Positions 39,926 to 49,545 of a stretch of DNA of 64,000 bases are shown piece after piece. The notes under the pieces are model-generated. The model was not told the origin of the DNA. It did not search any database and saw only the letters and a program-made list of their open reading frames with translations. A program made the position numbers and the translations under genes. Source of the stretch: Ancylobacter lacus (GTDB lineage Bacteria; Pseudomonadota; Alphaproteobacteria; Rhizobiales; Xanthobacteraceae); contig NZ_JAHBGE010000063.1 of NCBI RefSeq assembly GCF_018390635.1, positions 1-64,000 of the forward strand, given 5' to 3'. The stretch's first letter is position 1; each line of letters starts with the position of its first letter.

Positions 39926-40291
39926 ATGCGTACCTTTTTCAGCGTCGCCATTCCCGCCGCCGTAGCCGGTCTCCTCGCCGCCGCCGCTCTCGCCCCTGCC
40001 GGCGCGTGGGAGAAGTCGCAGGCCCCGCGTCCCGGACAGGCCCAGATCATCAACATCGGCTATGTCTCCGGCGTGGCGTATTACACCACCGAGACCGATG
40101 GGTATCACGTCGTCGCCACGCTGAGCGTGGGCGGTGGGGCGCCTGTCCGCGTCAAGGCCACGCTGCAGCCTGAGCAGGCTGTGAGCTTCTCCGTGCCCGG
40201 CGCCGAGGGTGCCAATGCCAGCGAAGTCGAGATCATGCGTCGCGGCGACACTGTGACGGTGAGCGCGCCGGAGCGTGTCGCCTTCAATTGA
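39926..40291 (+). CDS. Small exported protein, function not recognised
   Basis: A 121-residue protein with a strong signal peptide (MRTFFSVAIPAAVAGLLAAA, cut near PAGA at residue 27) and a mature part of about 94 residues rich in beta-strand-forming sequence (VVATLSVGGGAPVRVKATL). No cysteines, no catalytic motif. It may fold as a small beta-sandwich in the periplasm, which is inferred only from composition. The 160 bases upstream contain an imperfect inverted repeat at 39791-39830. The ATG follows GGAGCAACTCAG. A strong terminator follows, so it is expressed on its own. Confidence 0.75.
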   Translation: MRTFFSVAIPAAVAGLLAAAALAPAGAWEKSQAPRPGQAQIINIGYVSGVAYYTTETDGYHVVATLSVGGGAPVRVKATLQPEQAVSFSVPGAEGANASEVEIMRRGDTVTVSAPERVAFN

Positions 40292-40311
40292 GCGCACGCC
40301 GATCGGATAAA

Positions 40312-40349
40312 GCAAAAGCCCGGCACGGGACCCCGTGCCGGGCTTTTGC
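40312..40349. terminator. Strong bidirectional terminator
   Basis: An inverted repeat of 18 bases per arm (40312-40329 with 40332-40349; the innermost pairs must open to form the loop) with AAAA/TTTT flanks inside the stem. It serves the small exported gene (plus) and the hydrolase gene (minus). Confidence 0.88.
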
Positions 40350-40417
40350 ATGGAATTCAGACCGTTGAACGGCGACGCCGGCGGTCTTTCCGACCAAGCC
40401 CGCTTCGCCCGACCGCT

Positions 40418-41083
40418 TCAGGCCGCGCTTTCCTTCTTGCGGGTGCCGGGCAGACGCTTGTCGAGATAGGTGCCGACGACCTCCATCAGCTCCTCGGTCC
40501 GGCCGTCGAAGAAGTGGTTGGCGCCCGCAACGGTCTGTTGCTCGATGATGATGCCCTTCTGCGTCTTGAGCTTCTCCACGAGGCCGGTGACGGCCGAGAA
40601 CGGCACCACCGCGTCCTTGTCGCCATGGACGAACAGCCCCGAGGAAGGGCAGGGTGCGAGGAAGGAGAAGTCGTAGAGGTTCGCGGGCGCGGCTATGGAG
40701 ATGAAGCCTTCCACCTCCGGGCGCCGCATCAGAAGCTGCATGCCGATCCAGGCACCGAAGGAGAAGCCGGCGATCCAGCAGGCCCGGGCGTCCGGGTTGA
40801 TCGACTGAGCCCAGTCGAGCGCGGCGGCGGCATCGGCAAGCTCGCCCTGGCCGTGGTCGAAAGAGCCCTGGCTGCGTCCGACGCCGCGGAAATTGAACCG
40901 CAGGGTTGAGAAGCCGCGGTTCACGAACTGGTAGTAGAGGTTGTACACGACTGGGTTGTTCATCGTCCCGCCGAATTGCGGGTGCGGGTGCAGGATGATC
41001 GCGATCGGCGCGTTGCGCGTCTTGGCGGGCTGGTAGCGGCCTTCGAGCCGCCCCTTCTCACCGGTGAAGATAACCTCAGGCAT
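40418..41083 (-). CDS. Alpha/beta hydrolase
   Basis: A 221-residue alpha/beta hydrolase of the small serine-hydrolase group. The nucleophile lies in AGFSFGAWIG (Gly-x-Ser-x-Gly), the acid is likely the Asp in VHGDKDAVVPF and the His is in GANHFFDGR. The oxyanion region LHPHPQFGGTMNNP is typical of a conserved bacterial family of unknown substrate. There is no signal peptide, so it is cytoplasmic. It is divergent from the suf operon, and the Irr-type palindrome sits 134 bases upstream of its start, so iron control of this gene is possible. Confidence 0.9.
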   Translation of the reverse strand: MPEVIFTGEKGRLEGRYQPAKTRNAPIAIILHPHPQFGGTMNNPVVYNLYYQFVNRGFSTLRFNFRGVGRSQGSFDHGQGELADAAAALDWAQSINPDARACWIAGFSFGAWIGMQLLMRRPEVEGFISIAAPANLYDFSFLAPCPSSGLFVHGDKDAVVPFSAVTGLVEKLKTQKGIIIEQQTVAGANHFFDGRTEELMEVVGTYLDKRLPGTRKKESAA

Positions 41084-41425
41084 GGAGTTCGGACCTTGGG
41101 CTCGTCGGCCTTTGCCGGAAGCGTCCTCCGGAACGCGATCTGGCTCAGGTGCCGCAGCGGCGACAAGGTCCAGGCCACAGTTCGCCTTGACGGCTGGAGG
41201 CGACGCCCCTAAATTATTTAGAATAATTCTAAATTTCTACGTCGAGTTGCAGAACGGCGAGTATGCAATTGCGACGGAGAAGATGGAAGTAATCCTATGC
41301 AGGAGATGGGCCCGTTTGGCAAGCATGCAAGCAGGAGAGGCGGGGCAAGCGTCCCTTCGCTTCCTATATAGGGTACGATATCTGCTTTACCCGATCCCTC
41401 CCGTCGCCGTGACCCCCGAGAGACG
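41084..41425. other. Regulatory region between hydrolase and suf operon
   Basis: About 340 bases without a gene. It holds the Irr-type palindrome at 41217-41233 in an AT-rich patch, and an AT-rich TATATA at 41365-41370 that could be part of a suf promoter. No RirA-type TGA-N9-TCA box or IscR-type site was seen. Confidence 0.55.
41217..41233. promoter_or_regulatory. Irr (ICE) operator upstream of suf operon
   Basis: A perfect 17-base palindrome, TTTAGAA-TAA-TTCTAAA, matching the iron control element bound by the haem-responsive regulator Irr in Hyphomicrobiales. It is 193 bases before the first suf-operon start. Irr-type control of suf and iron genes is known in this order. Confidence 0.85.
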
Positions 41426-42595
41426 ATGAACGACCGCACCTATCTCGACCACAACGCCACAGCTCCCGCCCGCCCGCAGGCCGTCGCGGCGCTCGGGGCG
41501 GCGCTGGCTGCCGCCGGCAACGGCTCCGCCATCCATGGCGAGGGGCGGGCGGCGCGGGCGCGGATCGAGGAGGCGCGCGGCCATGTGGCGGCGCTGGTCG
41601 GGGCGGATCCGCGCGGTGTGATCTTCACATCCTGCGGCACCGAGGCGGACGCTCTCGCCCTTACCCCGGCCTATGCGCGGGGCGGGGAGCCGCTGGCGCT
41701 TGATACGCTGCTGGTCACTGCGGTGGAGCATGCCGGCGTGCTGCGCGGCCATCGTTTCCCCCCCGAACGGGTCGAGCTCTTGCCCGTGGATGCCCGCGGA
41801 CGGCTGCGGCTGGACGCGCTGGATGAGGCTCTTGCCCGGCATGCCGGGGCCGGACGCCGGGTTCTGCTGTCGGTGATGCTCGCCAATAATGAGACCGGCG
41901 TGCTCCAGCCGGTTGCGGAGGCGGCCCGCCGGGCCCATCTCCAGGGTGCGCTGGTTCACACGGACGCAGTACAGGCCGCTGGCCGCATCGGTGTCGACAT
42001 GAACGCCCTGGGTGTCGACCTGCTGTCGCTTTCCGCCCACAAGATCGGCGGTGCGCCGGGGGCCGGGGCGCTCGTCGTTGCCGACCCGGACCTTCGGCCC
42101 GATCCGGTCTTCGCTGGCGGCGGGCAGGAGCGGGGGCGTCGTGCGGGGAGCGAGAATGTGCCGGCCATTGCCGCCTTCGGCGCGGCGGCGGCTTGTGCCC
42201 TGCGCGATCTAGATGGGGAAATCGGCCGTGTTGCGGCCTTGCGCGATGGGCTTGAAAGCGCTCTAAGGTGCGAGTTCCCCGAGCTGGTGCTGCTGGTCGG
42301 CGATGTCGATCGGCTGCCGAACACCTCATGCATAGCCCTTCCCGGCGTTCCGGCCGAGACGATGGTCATCGCGCTCGATCTTGCCGGGCTGGCTACAAGC
42401 GCCGGAGCCGCGTGTTCCTCGGGGAAGGTTGGGCCGTCCCATGTGCTCGACGCCATGGGTGTTCCAGAGCGCATCGCGCGCTCCGCCATCCGCCTGTCGT
42501 TCGGCTGGTCGAGCGACGAGGCCGATGTCGAACGGGCGCTGGGCGTGTTTCGCCGGGTGCTGCCGGGCCTGCTGCGCCGCGCCCGAGCGGCCTGA
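41426..42595 (+). CDS. Cysteine desulfurase, NifS/IscS-like (SufS2 position)
   Basis: A PLP enzyme that removes sulfur from cysteine for Fe-S cluster building. The 389 residues show YLDHNATAP at the N-terminus, SVMLANNETGVLQP, the PLP Lys in SLSAHKIGGAPG, and the sulfur-accepting Cys in GAACSSGKVGPSHVL, features of group I (IscS/NifS) desulfurases. It heads the suf operon, in the position called sufS2 in Rhizobium and Agrobacterium, and is distinct from the group II SufS later in the operon. The start follows GAGAGACG. Having both types in one operon is usual for this order; how they share work is not settled. Confidence 0.95.
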   Translation: MNDRTYLDHNATAPARPQAVAALGAALAAAGNGSAIHGEGRAARARIEEARGHVAALVGADPRGVIFTSCGTEADALALTPAYARGGEPLALDTLLVTAVEHAGVLRGHRFPPERVELLPVDARGRLRLDALDEALARHAGAGRRVLLSVMLANNETGVLQPVAEAARRAHLQGALVHTDAVQAAGRIGVDMNALGVDLLSLSAHKIGGAPGAGALVVADPDLRPDPVFAGGGQERGRRAGSENVPAIAAFGAAAACALRDLDGEIGRVAALRDGLESALRCEFPELVLLVGDVDRLPNTSCIALPGVPAETMVIALDLAGLATSAGAACSSGKVGPSHVLDAMGVPERIARSAIRLSFGWSSDEADVERALGVFRRVLPGLLRRARAA

Positions 42596-42708
42596 TGCAT
42601 TCGCCGCGCGTGCGCGGCCTGACGTGCCTACCGCAGCGCCGCGCGCTGCGTTCTTCAAGGTGGACTTGACCCGTGGGCCTTGACCCCGCGCGGGAAAGGA
42701 GAAAGACG

Positions 42709-44187
<1,479 letters not shown>

Positions 44188-44315
44188 GGCCCTTCTTCGA
44201 TCGTCGTCCCGGGCGCGGTGCGGCCGCTCCCGGGGGCTCCCCAGGATGACACGTGCGCTCCCCGCCGCCGGCCGCAGCCGGGGCGGGATGTGGCGCCCAG
44301 AACGGAATTGATGAA

Positions 44316-45080
44316 ATGGCCATGCTCGATATCGACAATCTCCACGCCAAGATCGAGGGCGAGGACGGCAAGGAAATCCTCAAGGGCCTCTCCCTGAAGG
44401 TGAATCCCGGCGAGGTCCATGCCATCATGGGCCCGAACGGCTCGGGCAAGTCGACGCTGTCCTATATCCTCGCCGGTAAGGAAGACTATGAGGTCACCGA
44501 CGGCGCGGTGACGCTGGATGGCGAGGACCTCCTCGCCATGGAGATCGACGAGCGGGCCGCCAAGGGCGTGTTCCTCGCCTTCCAGTACCCGATTGAGGTG
44601 CCCGGCGTCGCGACCATGACGTTCCTGCGCGCCGCGCTCAACGCCCAGCGCCGGACCCGGGGCGAGGAGGAGGTCTCCACGCCGGACTTCCTGCGCCTCG
44701 TGCGGGAAAAGGCCGGCGCGCTGGGCATTTCGCAGGACATGCTCAAGCGTGGCGTGAATGTCGGCTTCTCCGGCGGCGAGAAGAAGCGGATGGAAATCCT
44801 CCAGATGGCGATCCTGGAGCCGAAGCTCTGCATCCTCGACGAGACCGACTCCGGCCTCGACATCGACGCGCTGAAGATCGTCTCGGAAGGCGTCAACGCG
44901 CTGCGCTCGCCCGACCGCGGCATGATCGTCATAACCCATTATCAGCGCTTGCTGAATCACATCGTGCCGGACTTCGTGCACGTGATGAACAAGGGCCGCA
45001 TCGTCCGCTCCGGCGGCAAGGACCTGGCTCTGGAGCTCGAAGCCAATGGCTATGCCGAGTACCAGCAGGACGCGGCGTGA
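44316..45080 (+). CDS. sufC: Fe-S cluster assembly ATPase SufC
   Basis: ABC-type ATPase that powers shape changes in SufBC2D. The 254 residues contain Walker A (GPNGSGKST), the signature SGGEKKRMEILQM, Walker B (LCILDETDSGLD) and the switch His in VITHYQRLL. No membrane segment, as expected. ATG at 44316 precedes the family start MLDIDNLHAKIEG; ATG at 44322 is nearly as good. The 128 bases between sufB and sufC are unusually long and include a GC-rich inverted repeat. Confidence 0.98.
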   Translation: MAMLDIDNLHAKIEGEDGKEILKGLSLKVNPGEVHAIMGPNGSGKSTLSYILAGKEDYEVTDGAVTLDGEDLLAMEIDERAAKGVFLAFQYPIEVPGVATMTFLRAALNAQRRTRGEEEVSTPDFLRLVREKAGALGISQDMLKRGVNVGFSGGEKKRMEILQMAILEPKLCILDETDSGLDIDALKIVSEGVNALRSPDRGMIVITHYQRLLNHIVPDFVHVMNKGRIVRSGGKDLALELEANGYAEYQQDAA

Positions 45081-45090
45081 GGGGGTGGCG

Positions 45091-46404
45091 ATGAGCGCTG
45101 AGATCCGTTTGATGCGGACCCCCGCCGAGCAGGCGCTGAGCGCCGCGCTTGAGCAGGTGCCGTCCGCGCCCGGGCGGCTGAACGAGCTGCGCCGCAGCGC
45201 CGCCCGCAGCTTCAACGAGCAGGGCCTGCCGCACCGCCGGGTGGAGGAGTGGAAATACACCGACCTGCGCACCCTGATGCGCGAGGCGGTGCCGGTCGCC
45301 GGTCCCGCCGGCGTCGCCGAGGCCGAGGCGGCGGCGCGTCTCCTGGCCGGCGCGCTGGTGCGCCGCATCGTCGTCGCCAATGGCGCGGTGGTGCCGGAGC
45401 TGTCGGATTTTTCCGAGCTGGAAGAAGGGCTTAGTCTCCTTCCGCTGGCGGCGGCGGTGGCCGCGGGCGACGAGCGGCTGAGCCGGCTCGGCGGCCTCGT
45501 GCCGGCCCGCTACGACGCCGCGCTGGCGCTCAACACCGCGCTGGCGGGGGATGGTGTGCTGGTTCATGTCGCGCCCGGCGCGACGCTCGCGCGGCCGATC
45601 CACATCGCCCATGTGGCGGTGGGGCAGGGCCCCGCGGCGAGCTATGCCCGCTCGCTCGTGGTGGTCGGCGAGGGCGCCCGCGCGACCGTCGTCGAGACCT
45701 TCGAGAGTGTGACTGGTCAGGCCGATCAGGTGAACAGTGCGACCGAATTCTATGTCGGCGACCACGCTCATCTTGATGTCGTCCGCATCCAGGCGCTCGG
45801 CCCGGCGGCGGTGAGTCTGACGACCCTGCTGTTCGAGGTCGGGCGCGAGGCGCAGCTCCACGACTTCGCCTTCACCAGCGGCGCGGCGGTGGCGCGCACC
45901 TCGCTCTATGCCAATCTCGTCGGCGAGGCGAGCCAGGTGGCATTCAACGGCGCGGTGCTGTTGAAGGGCCGCCAGCACGCCGATTCCACGTTGTTCGTGG
46001 ACCATCAGGTGCCGGGCTGCGAGAGCCGGGAGCTGTTCAAGCACGTGCTGGACGATTCCAGCCGCGGCGTGTTCCAGGGCAAGATCGTGGTCCGCCAGGC
46101 GGCGCAGAAGACCGACGGGCGGATGATGAGCCGCGCGCTGGTGCTCGGCGACGATGCCGAGATGGACAACAAGCCGGAGCTCGAGATCTTCGCGGACGAC
46201 GTCCAGTGCGGCCACGGCGCCACCTGCGGCGCCATCGACGACGACCTGCTGTTCTACCTGCAGGCCCGCGGCGTGCCGCTGAAGGAGGCCCAGAGCCTGC
46301 TGGTGCAGGCCTTTGTCGGCGAGGCGATCGAGACCGTCGAGCATGACGGCCTGCGCGACGCGCTGATCGAGCAGGCGGAAGCCTGGCTGAAGGCGCGGGG
46401 CTGA
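45091..46404 (+). CDS. sufD: Fe-S cluster assembly protein SufD
   Basis: Partner of SufB in the scaffold; its core is a beta-helix and it helps bring iron to the complex. The 437 residues include GLPHRRVEEWKYTDLRTLM near the N-terminus, VDHQVPGCESRELFKHVLD, SRGVFQGKIVVRQAAQKTDG, and LEIFADDVQCGHGATCG with the conserved Cys/His cluster. ATG at 45091 follows GGGGGTGGCG, 10 bases after the sufC stop, so the two are tightly linked. Confidence 0.98.
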   Translation: MSAEIRLMRTPAEQALSAALEQVPSAPGRLNELRRSAARSFNEQGLPHRRVEEWKYTDLRTLMREAVPVAGPAGVAEAEAAARLLAGALVRRIVVANGAVVPELSDFSELEEGLSLLPLAAAVAAGDERLSRLGGLVPARYDAALALNTALAGDGVLVHVAPGATLARPIHIAHVAVGQGPAASYARSLVVVGEGARATVVETFESVTGQADQVNSATEFYVGDHAHLDVVRIQALGPAAVSLTTLLFEVGREAQLHDFAFTSGAAVARTSLYANLVGEASQVAFNGAVLLKGRQHADSTLFVDHQVPGCESRELFKHVLDDSSRGVFQGKIVVRQAAQKTDGRMMSRALVLGDDAEMDNKPELEIFADDVQCGHGATCGAIDDDLLFYLQARGVPLKEAQSLLVQAFVGEAIETVEHDGLRDALIEQAEAWLKARG

Positions 46405-46427
46405 GCCTTCCGCCTTTCCTGACCGTA

Positions 46428-46454
46428 TCCGGGATGTCCTGTCGACATCCCGGA
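46428..46454 (+). repeat. Perfect inverted repeat between sufD and sufS
   Basis: An 11-base perfect stem (46428-46438 with 46444-46454), 5-base loop, in the 148-base gap between sufD and sufS. No T tract follows; it may be an RNA stabiliser, attenuator or processing site. Confidence 0.6.
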
Positions 46455-46552
46455 GCGCTCCCGCAACGGGTCGCGAGCGGCCCGGCTCCCGCCATGCCCG
46501 GATCGCCGGCGGGACGATGCCTTTGCCGATGCCCTCCAGGAGGGGGCCACCC

Positions 46553-47815
46553 ATGGTCGAAACGCGCCCTGTCTCCGCCCATCCCGCGGTTGCCGATGGC
46601 GGCTATGATGTTGCCCGCATTCGCGCGGACTTTCCGATCCTCGCCAAGGAAGTCTACGGCAAGCCGCTGGTTTATCTCGACAATGCGGCCTCGGCGCAGA
46701 AGCCGGTCCAGGTGCTGGACCGCATGCGCTACGCCTATGAGAACGAATATTCCAACGTCCACCGCGGCCTGCACTACCTCGCCAATGCGATGACCGAGGC
46801 CTATGAGGAGGCGCGCGAGCGCTGCCGGGCCTTCCTCAATGCCGGCTCGCTGGACGAGGTGATCTTCACCCGCTCGGTGACCGGGGCGATCAATCTGGTG
46901 GCCTCCTCGCTCGGCCCGTCGATCGGGGAGGGGGACGAGATCATCCTCTCCATCATGGAGCACCACTCCAACATCGTGCCGTGGAACTATCTGCGCGAGC
47001 GCAAGGGCGCGGTGATCCGCTGGGTGCCGCTGCTGGAGGATGGCAGCTTCGACATGGAGGCCTACAAGGCCCTGCTGTCGCCGCGCACCCGGGTGGTCGC
47101 CGTCACCCATATGTCGAACGTGCTGGGCACGGTGACGCCGCTGAAGGAGATCGCCCGCCTTGCCCACGAGGTCGGCGCGGTGGTGGTGGCGGATGGGGCG
47201 CAGGCCGCCGTGCACATGCCGGTGGACGTGCAGGACCTCGGCGTCGATTTCTACGGCGTCACCGGCCACAAGCTCTACGGCCCCACCGGCATCGGCCTGC
47301 TCTACGGCAAGATCGAGCGGCTGCGGGCGCTGCCGCCCTATGAAGGCGGCGGCGAGATGATCCGCACCGTGACCGAAGAGGGCGTCACCTATGGCGAGCC
47401 GCCGCACCGCTTCGAGGCCGGCACGCCGCCGATCGTGCAGGCGATCGGGCTCGGCGCCGCGCTCGCCTATATGGAAAGCCTCGGCCGCGAGCGGATCGCC
47501 GCGCATGAGGCTTCGCTCGGCGCCTATGCCAAGGAGCGGCTTTCCCGCATCAACTCGATCCGCATCTATGGCGACGCCCCCGGCAAGGGCGCCATCGTCG
47601 CCTTCGACATGAAGGGCGCGCACCCCCACGACATCGCGACGGTGATCGACCGCGCCGGCGTGGCGGTGCGGGCCGGCACCCATTGCGCAATGCCGCTTCT
47701 CGGGCGATATGGGGTGACAGCGACGTGCCGGGCGTCGTTTGCGCTCTATAACACGCGGGAGGAGGTCGACCGGCTGGCCGACGCCCTCGCCAAGGCTCAG
47801 GACCTGTTCGCATGA
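46553..47815 (+). CDS. sufS: Cysteine desulfurase SufS
   Basis: Group II PLP-dependent cysteine desulfurase that feeds sulfur into SufBC2D. The 420 residues contain VYLDNAASAQKP, EHHSNIVPWNYL, VTGHKLYGPTGIGLLYGK with the PLP Lys, GGGEMIRTV and the catalytic Cys in RAGTHCAMPLLGRYG. ATG at 46553 follows a strong AGGAGGGG site, one of the best in the window. Its stop overlaps the sufT start in ATGA, so translation is coupled. In E. coli SufS needs SufE; here no sufE or sufU lies in the operon. Confidence 0.98.
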   Translation: MVETRPVSAHPAVADGGYDVARIRADFPILAKEVYGKPLVYLDNAASAQKPVQVLDRMRYAYENEYSNVHRGLHYLANAMTEAYEEARERCRAFLNAGSLDEVIFTRSVTGAINLVASSLGPSIGEGDEIILSIMEHHSNIVPWNYLRERKGAVIRWVPLLEDGSFDMEAYKALLSPRTRVVAVTHMSNVLGTVTPLKEIARLAHEVGAVVVADGAQAAVHMPVDVQDLGVDFYGVTGHKLYGPTGIGLLYGKIERLRALPPYEGGGEMIRTVTEEGVTYGEPPHRFEAGTPPIVQAIGLGAALAYMESLGRERIAAHEASLGAYAKERLSRINSIRIYGDAPGKGAIVAFDMKGAHPHDIATVIDRAGVAVRAGTHCAMPLLGRYGVTATCRASFALYNTREEVDRLADALAKAQDLFA

Positions 47816-48183
47816 GCGAGACCGTCACCGAGGCGCCCAACGCGCCGACCATCGCCTCCTCGATTCCGGCCGAGGAACTGGAGCGGCTGACCGACGACAT
47901 CGTCGCCGCGCTGAAGACCGTCTACGACCCGGAAATCCCCGTCGACATCTACGAACTCGGGCTGATCTACAAGGTCGACATCGCCGATGACCGCCAGGTC
48001 GCGGTCGAGATGACGCTGACCACGCCGAACTGCCCCTCCGCGGCCGAGCTGCCCGGCATGGTGGAAGGCGCCGTCGCCAGCGTCGGCGGGGTGTCCGGCG
48101 TCAACGTCAACCTCACCTTCGACCCGCCCTGGGACCAGGGCCGGATGTCGGAGGAGGCCCGGCTGACGCTGAACCTGTGGTGA
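47812..48183 (+). CDS. sufT: SUF system protein SufT/SufX (MIP18/DUF59 family)
   Basis: A 123-residue MIP18-family protein that helps mature Fe-S proteins. The family core is intact: LKTVYDPEIPVDIYELGLIY, MTLTTPNCPSAAELP with the conserved Cys, and VNLTFDPPWDQGRMSEEARL. It corresponds to sufX/sufT in the rhizobial suf operon. It overlaps sufS by four bases (ATGA), and its own stop overlaps the start of the VOC gene. Confidence 0.96.
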   Translation: MSETVTEAPNAPTIASSIPAEELERLTDDIVAALKTVYDPEIPVDIYELGLIYKVDIADDRQVAVEMTLTTPNCPSAAELPGMVEGAVASVGGVSGVNVNLTFDPPWDQGRMSEEARLTLNLW

Positions 48184-48629
48184 CCGGCGCCGGCGAACAT
48201 CCGGTGACCCCGGCGCCGCCGCCGATCTCCGGCGTGCTGGAGACCGGGCTTTATGTCGACGATATCGGCCGCGCCCGCGCCTTTTACGAAGGCGTGCTCG
48301 GGCTGGTGCCGATGGTGGCGGACGCCCGCTTCTGCGCCTATCGCGCCGGTCCGGGCAGCGTGCTGCTGCTGTTCCTGCGCGGGGCGACGCGGGAGCCGGT
48401 GCGGATGCCGGAGGGCATCATCCCCCCGCATGACGGCGCCGGCCCGCTGCACTACGCGCTCGCCATTCCCGCCGGGAGCCTTGCCCACTGGATCGCCCAT
48501 CTGGCGGCGCGGGGCGTGGCGCTGGAGGGGCGGGTGGACTGGAAGGGTGGCGGCGTGAGCCTCTATTTCCGCGACCCCGACGCCCATCTGGTAGAACTCG
48601 CGACCCCCGGCCTGTGGCCGAACTACTGA
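48177..48629 (+). CDS. VOC-family (glyoxalase/bleomycin-resistance fold) protein inside suf operon
   Basis: A 150-residue single-gene vicinal oxygen chelate protein with the two beta-alpha-beta3 units seen in the family: ETGLYVDDIGRARAFYEGVLGL at the start and VSLYFRDPDAHLVELATPG at the end. Possible metal ligands are His in PLHYAL and Glu in HLVELATP. The substrate is unknown; glyoxalase, dioxygenase and resistance proteins share this fold. The start is GTG (48177 or the next codon), overlapping the sufT stop, so it is translationally coupled. It lies between sufT and sufA, where the rhizobial operon usually has nothing. Confidence 0.9.
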   Translation: MVTGAGEHPVTPAPPPISGVLETGLYVDDIGRARAFYEGVLGLVPMVADARFCAYRAGPGSVLLLFLRGATREPVRMPEGIIPPHDGAGPLHYALAIPAGSLAHWIAHLAARGVALEGRVDWKGGGVSLYFRDPDAHLVELATPGLWPNY

Positions 48630-48732
48630 GGCGCCGGCCGCACGCGCATCTTGCTCCGGGGCCGCGCCTCCCCCATCTTAAGGCGAGCTGATCCGCCGGC
48701 CTTGAACCGGCGAGGATTGGGAGAGACGTCAA

Positions 48733-49119
48733 ATGGCCGAACTGCGTTCCCGCCCCCCTGTCATGAGCCTCACCGATGCCGCCGCCGCCCGGGTGCGCGC
48801 CATCATCGAACGTTCCGAAACGCCGGTCTTCGGGCTGCGCGTCGGGGTGAAGAATGGCGGCTGCGCCGGCATGGAATACACCATGGAATTCGCCGACCAG
48901 CCCGGCCGCTTCGACGAGGTGATCGAGGACAAGGGCGTCAAGGTGCTGATCGACCCCAAGGCGATCCTCTACCTTCTCGGAACGCAGATGGACTTCAAGG
49001 CCGACAAGATGTCGGCCCAGTTCGTGTTCAACAACCCGAACCAGACCTCCGCCTGCGGCTGCGGCGAATCCGTCGCCATCACCCCGGCGCGGGACGTGGC
49101 GGCCGGCGCCCCGGCCTGA
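48733..49119 (+). CDS. sufA: A-type Fe-S carrier SufA/IscA
   Basis: Carries Fe-S clusters from the SufBC2D scaffold to target proteins. The 128 residues contain the HesB/IscA domain with the three cluster-binding Cys: one in VKNGGCAGMEY and two in SACGCGES near the C-terminus. ATG at 48733 follows GGGAGAGACGTC. The 103 bases upstream, after the VOC gene, contain a short hairpin (GCCGG...CCGGC), but no clear terminator. It closes the suf operon proper. Confidence 0.96.
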   Translation: MAELRSRPPVMSLTDAAAARVRAIIERSETPVFGLRVGVKNGGCAGMEYTMEFADQPGRFDEVIEDKGVKVLIDPKAILYLLGTQMDFKADKMSAQFVFNNPNQTSACGCGESVAITPARDVAAGAPA

Positions 49120-49126
49120 TCCGGCC

Positions 49127-49477
49127 ATGGAGCGGGCCGATATCGAGGAGATTTTCTCCGCCTTCGGCCCCGTTGCCCTCCGCCGCATGTTCGGCGGCCT
49201 CGGAATCTATGCTGACGGCGTGATGTTCGCCCTCGTCGTGGACGGCGAGCTTTATCTGAAGGCGGATGCGGCGCTCGCTCAGGCGCTCGAGGCGGCGGGC
49301 AGCACGCCCTTCGCCTATGACCGCCAGGGCCGCCGGGTCGTGCTCGGCTACTGGTCGATGCCCTCGGCCGCGCTGGAGGATGCCGACACCGCCGCCGAAC
49401 TCGCCCGCCGCGCGCTCGCGGTGGCGCAGGCGCGGCGCCTGCCGGCCGGGGGCCGTCGCGCCGGCCCGCGCGGCTGA
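49127..49477 (+). CDS. TfoX/Sxy N-terminal domain protein
   Basis: A 116-residue protein of the TfoX N-terminal family (FGPVALRRMFGGLGIYADGVMFALVVDGELYLKAD). In Haemophilus and E. coli full-length Sxy/TfoX promotes competence-gene expression with CRP, but the short single-domain form found here is widespread and of unknown function. It has no C-terminal TfoX domain and no DNA-binding motif. It begins 8 bases after the sufA stop, so it is probably translated from the suf mRNA. Confidence 0.88.
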   Translation: MERADIEEIFSAFGPVALRRMFGGLGIYADGVMFALVVDGELYLKADAALAQALEAAGSTPFAYDRQGRRVVLGYWSMPSAALEDADTAAELARRALAVAQARRLPAGGRRAGPRG

Positions 49478-49545
49478 GGGCGCCACTTTCTCGAACCCTT
49501 CGCCGCCTCGGCCGTTTCCAGACCGTCACAGGTCAGGAGAACGGA

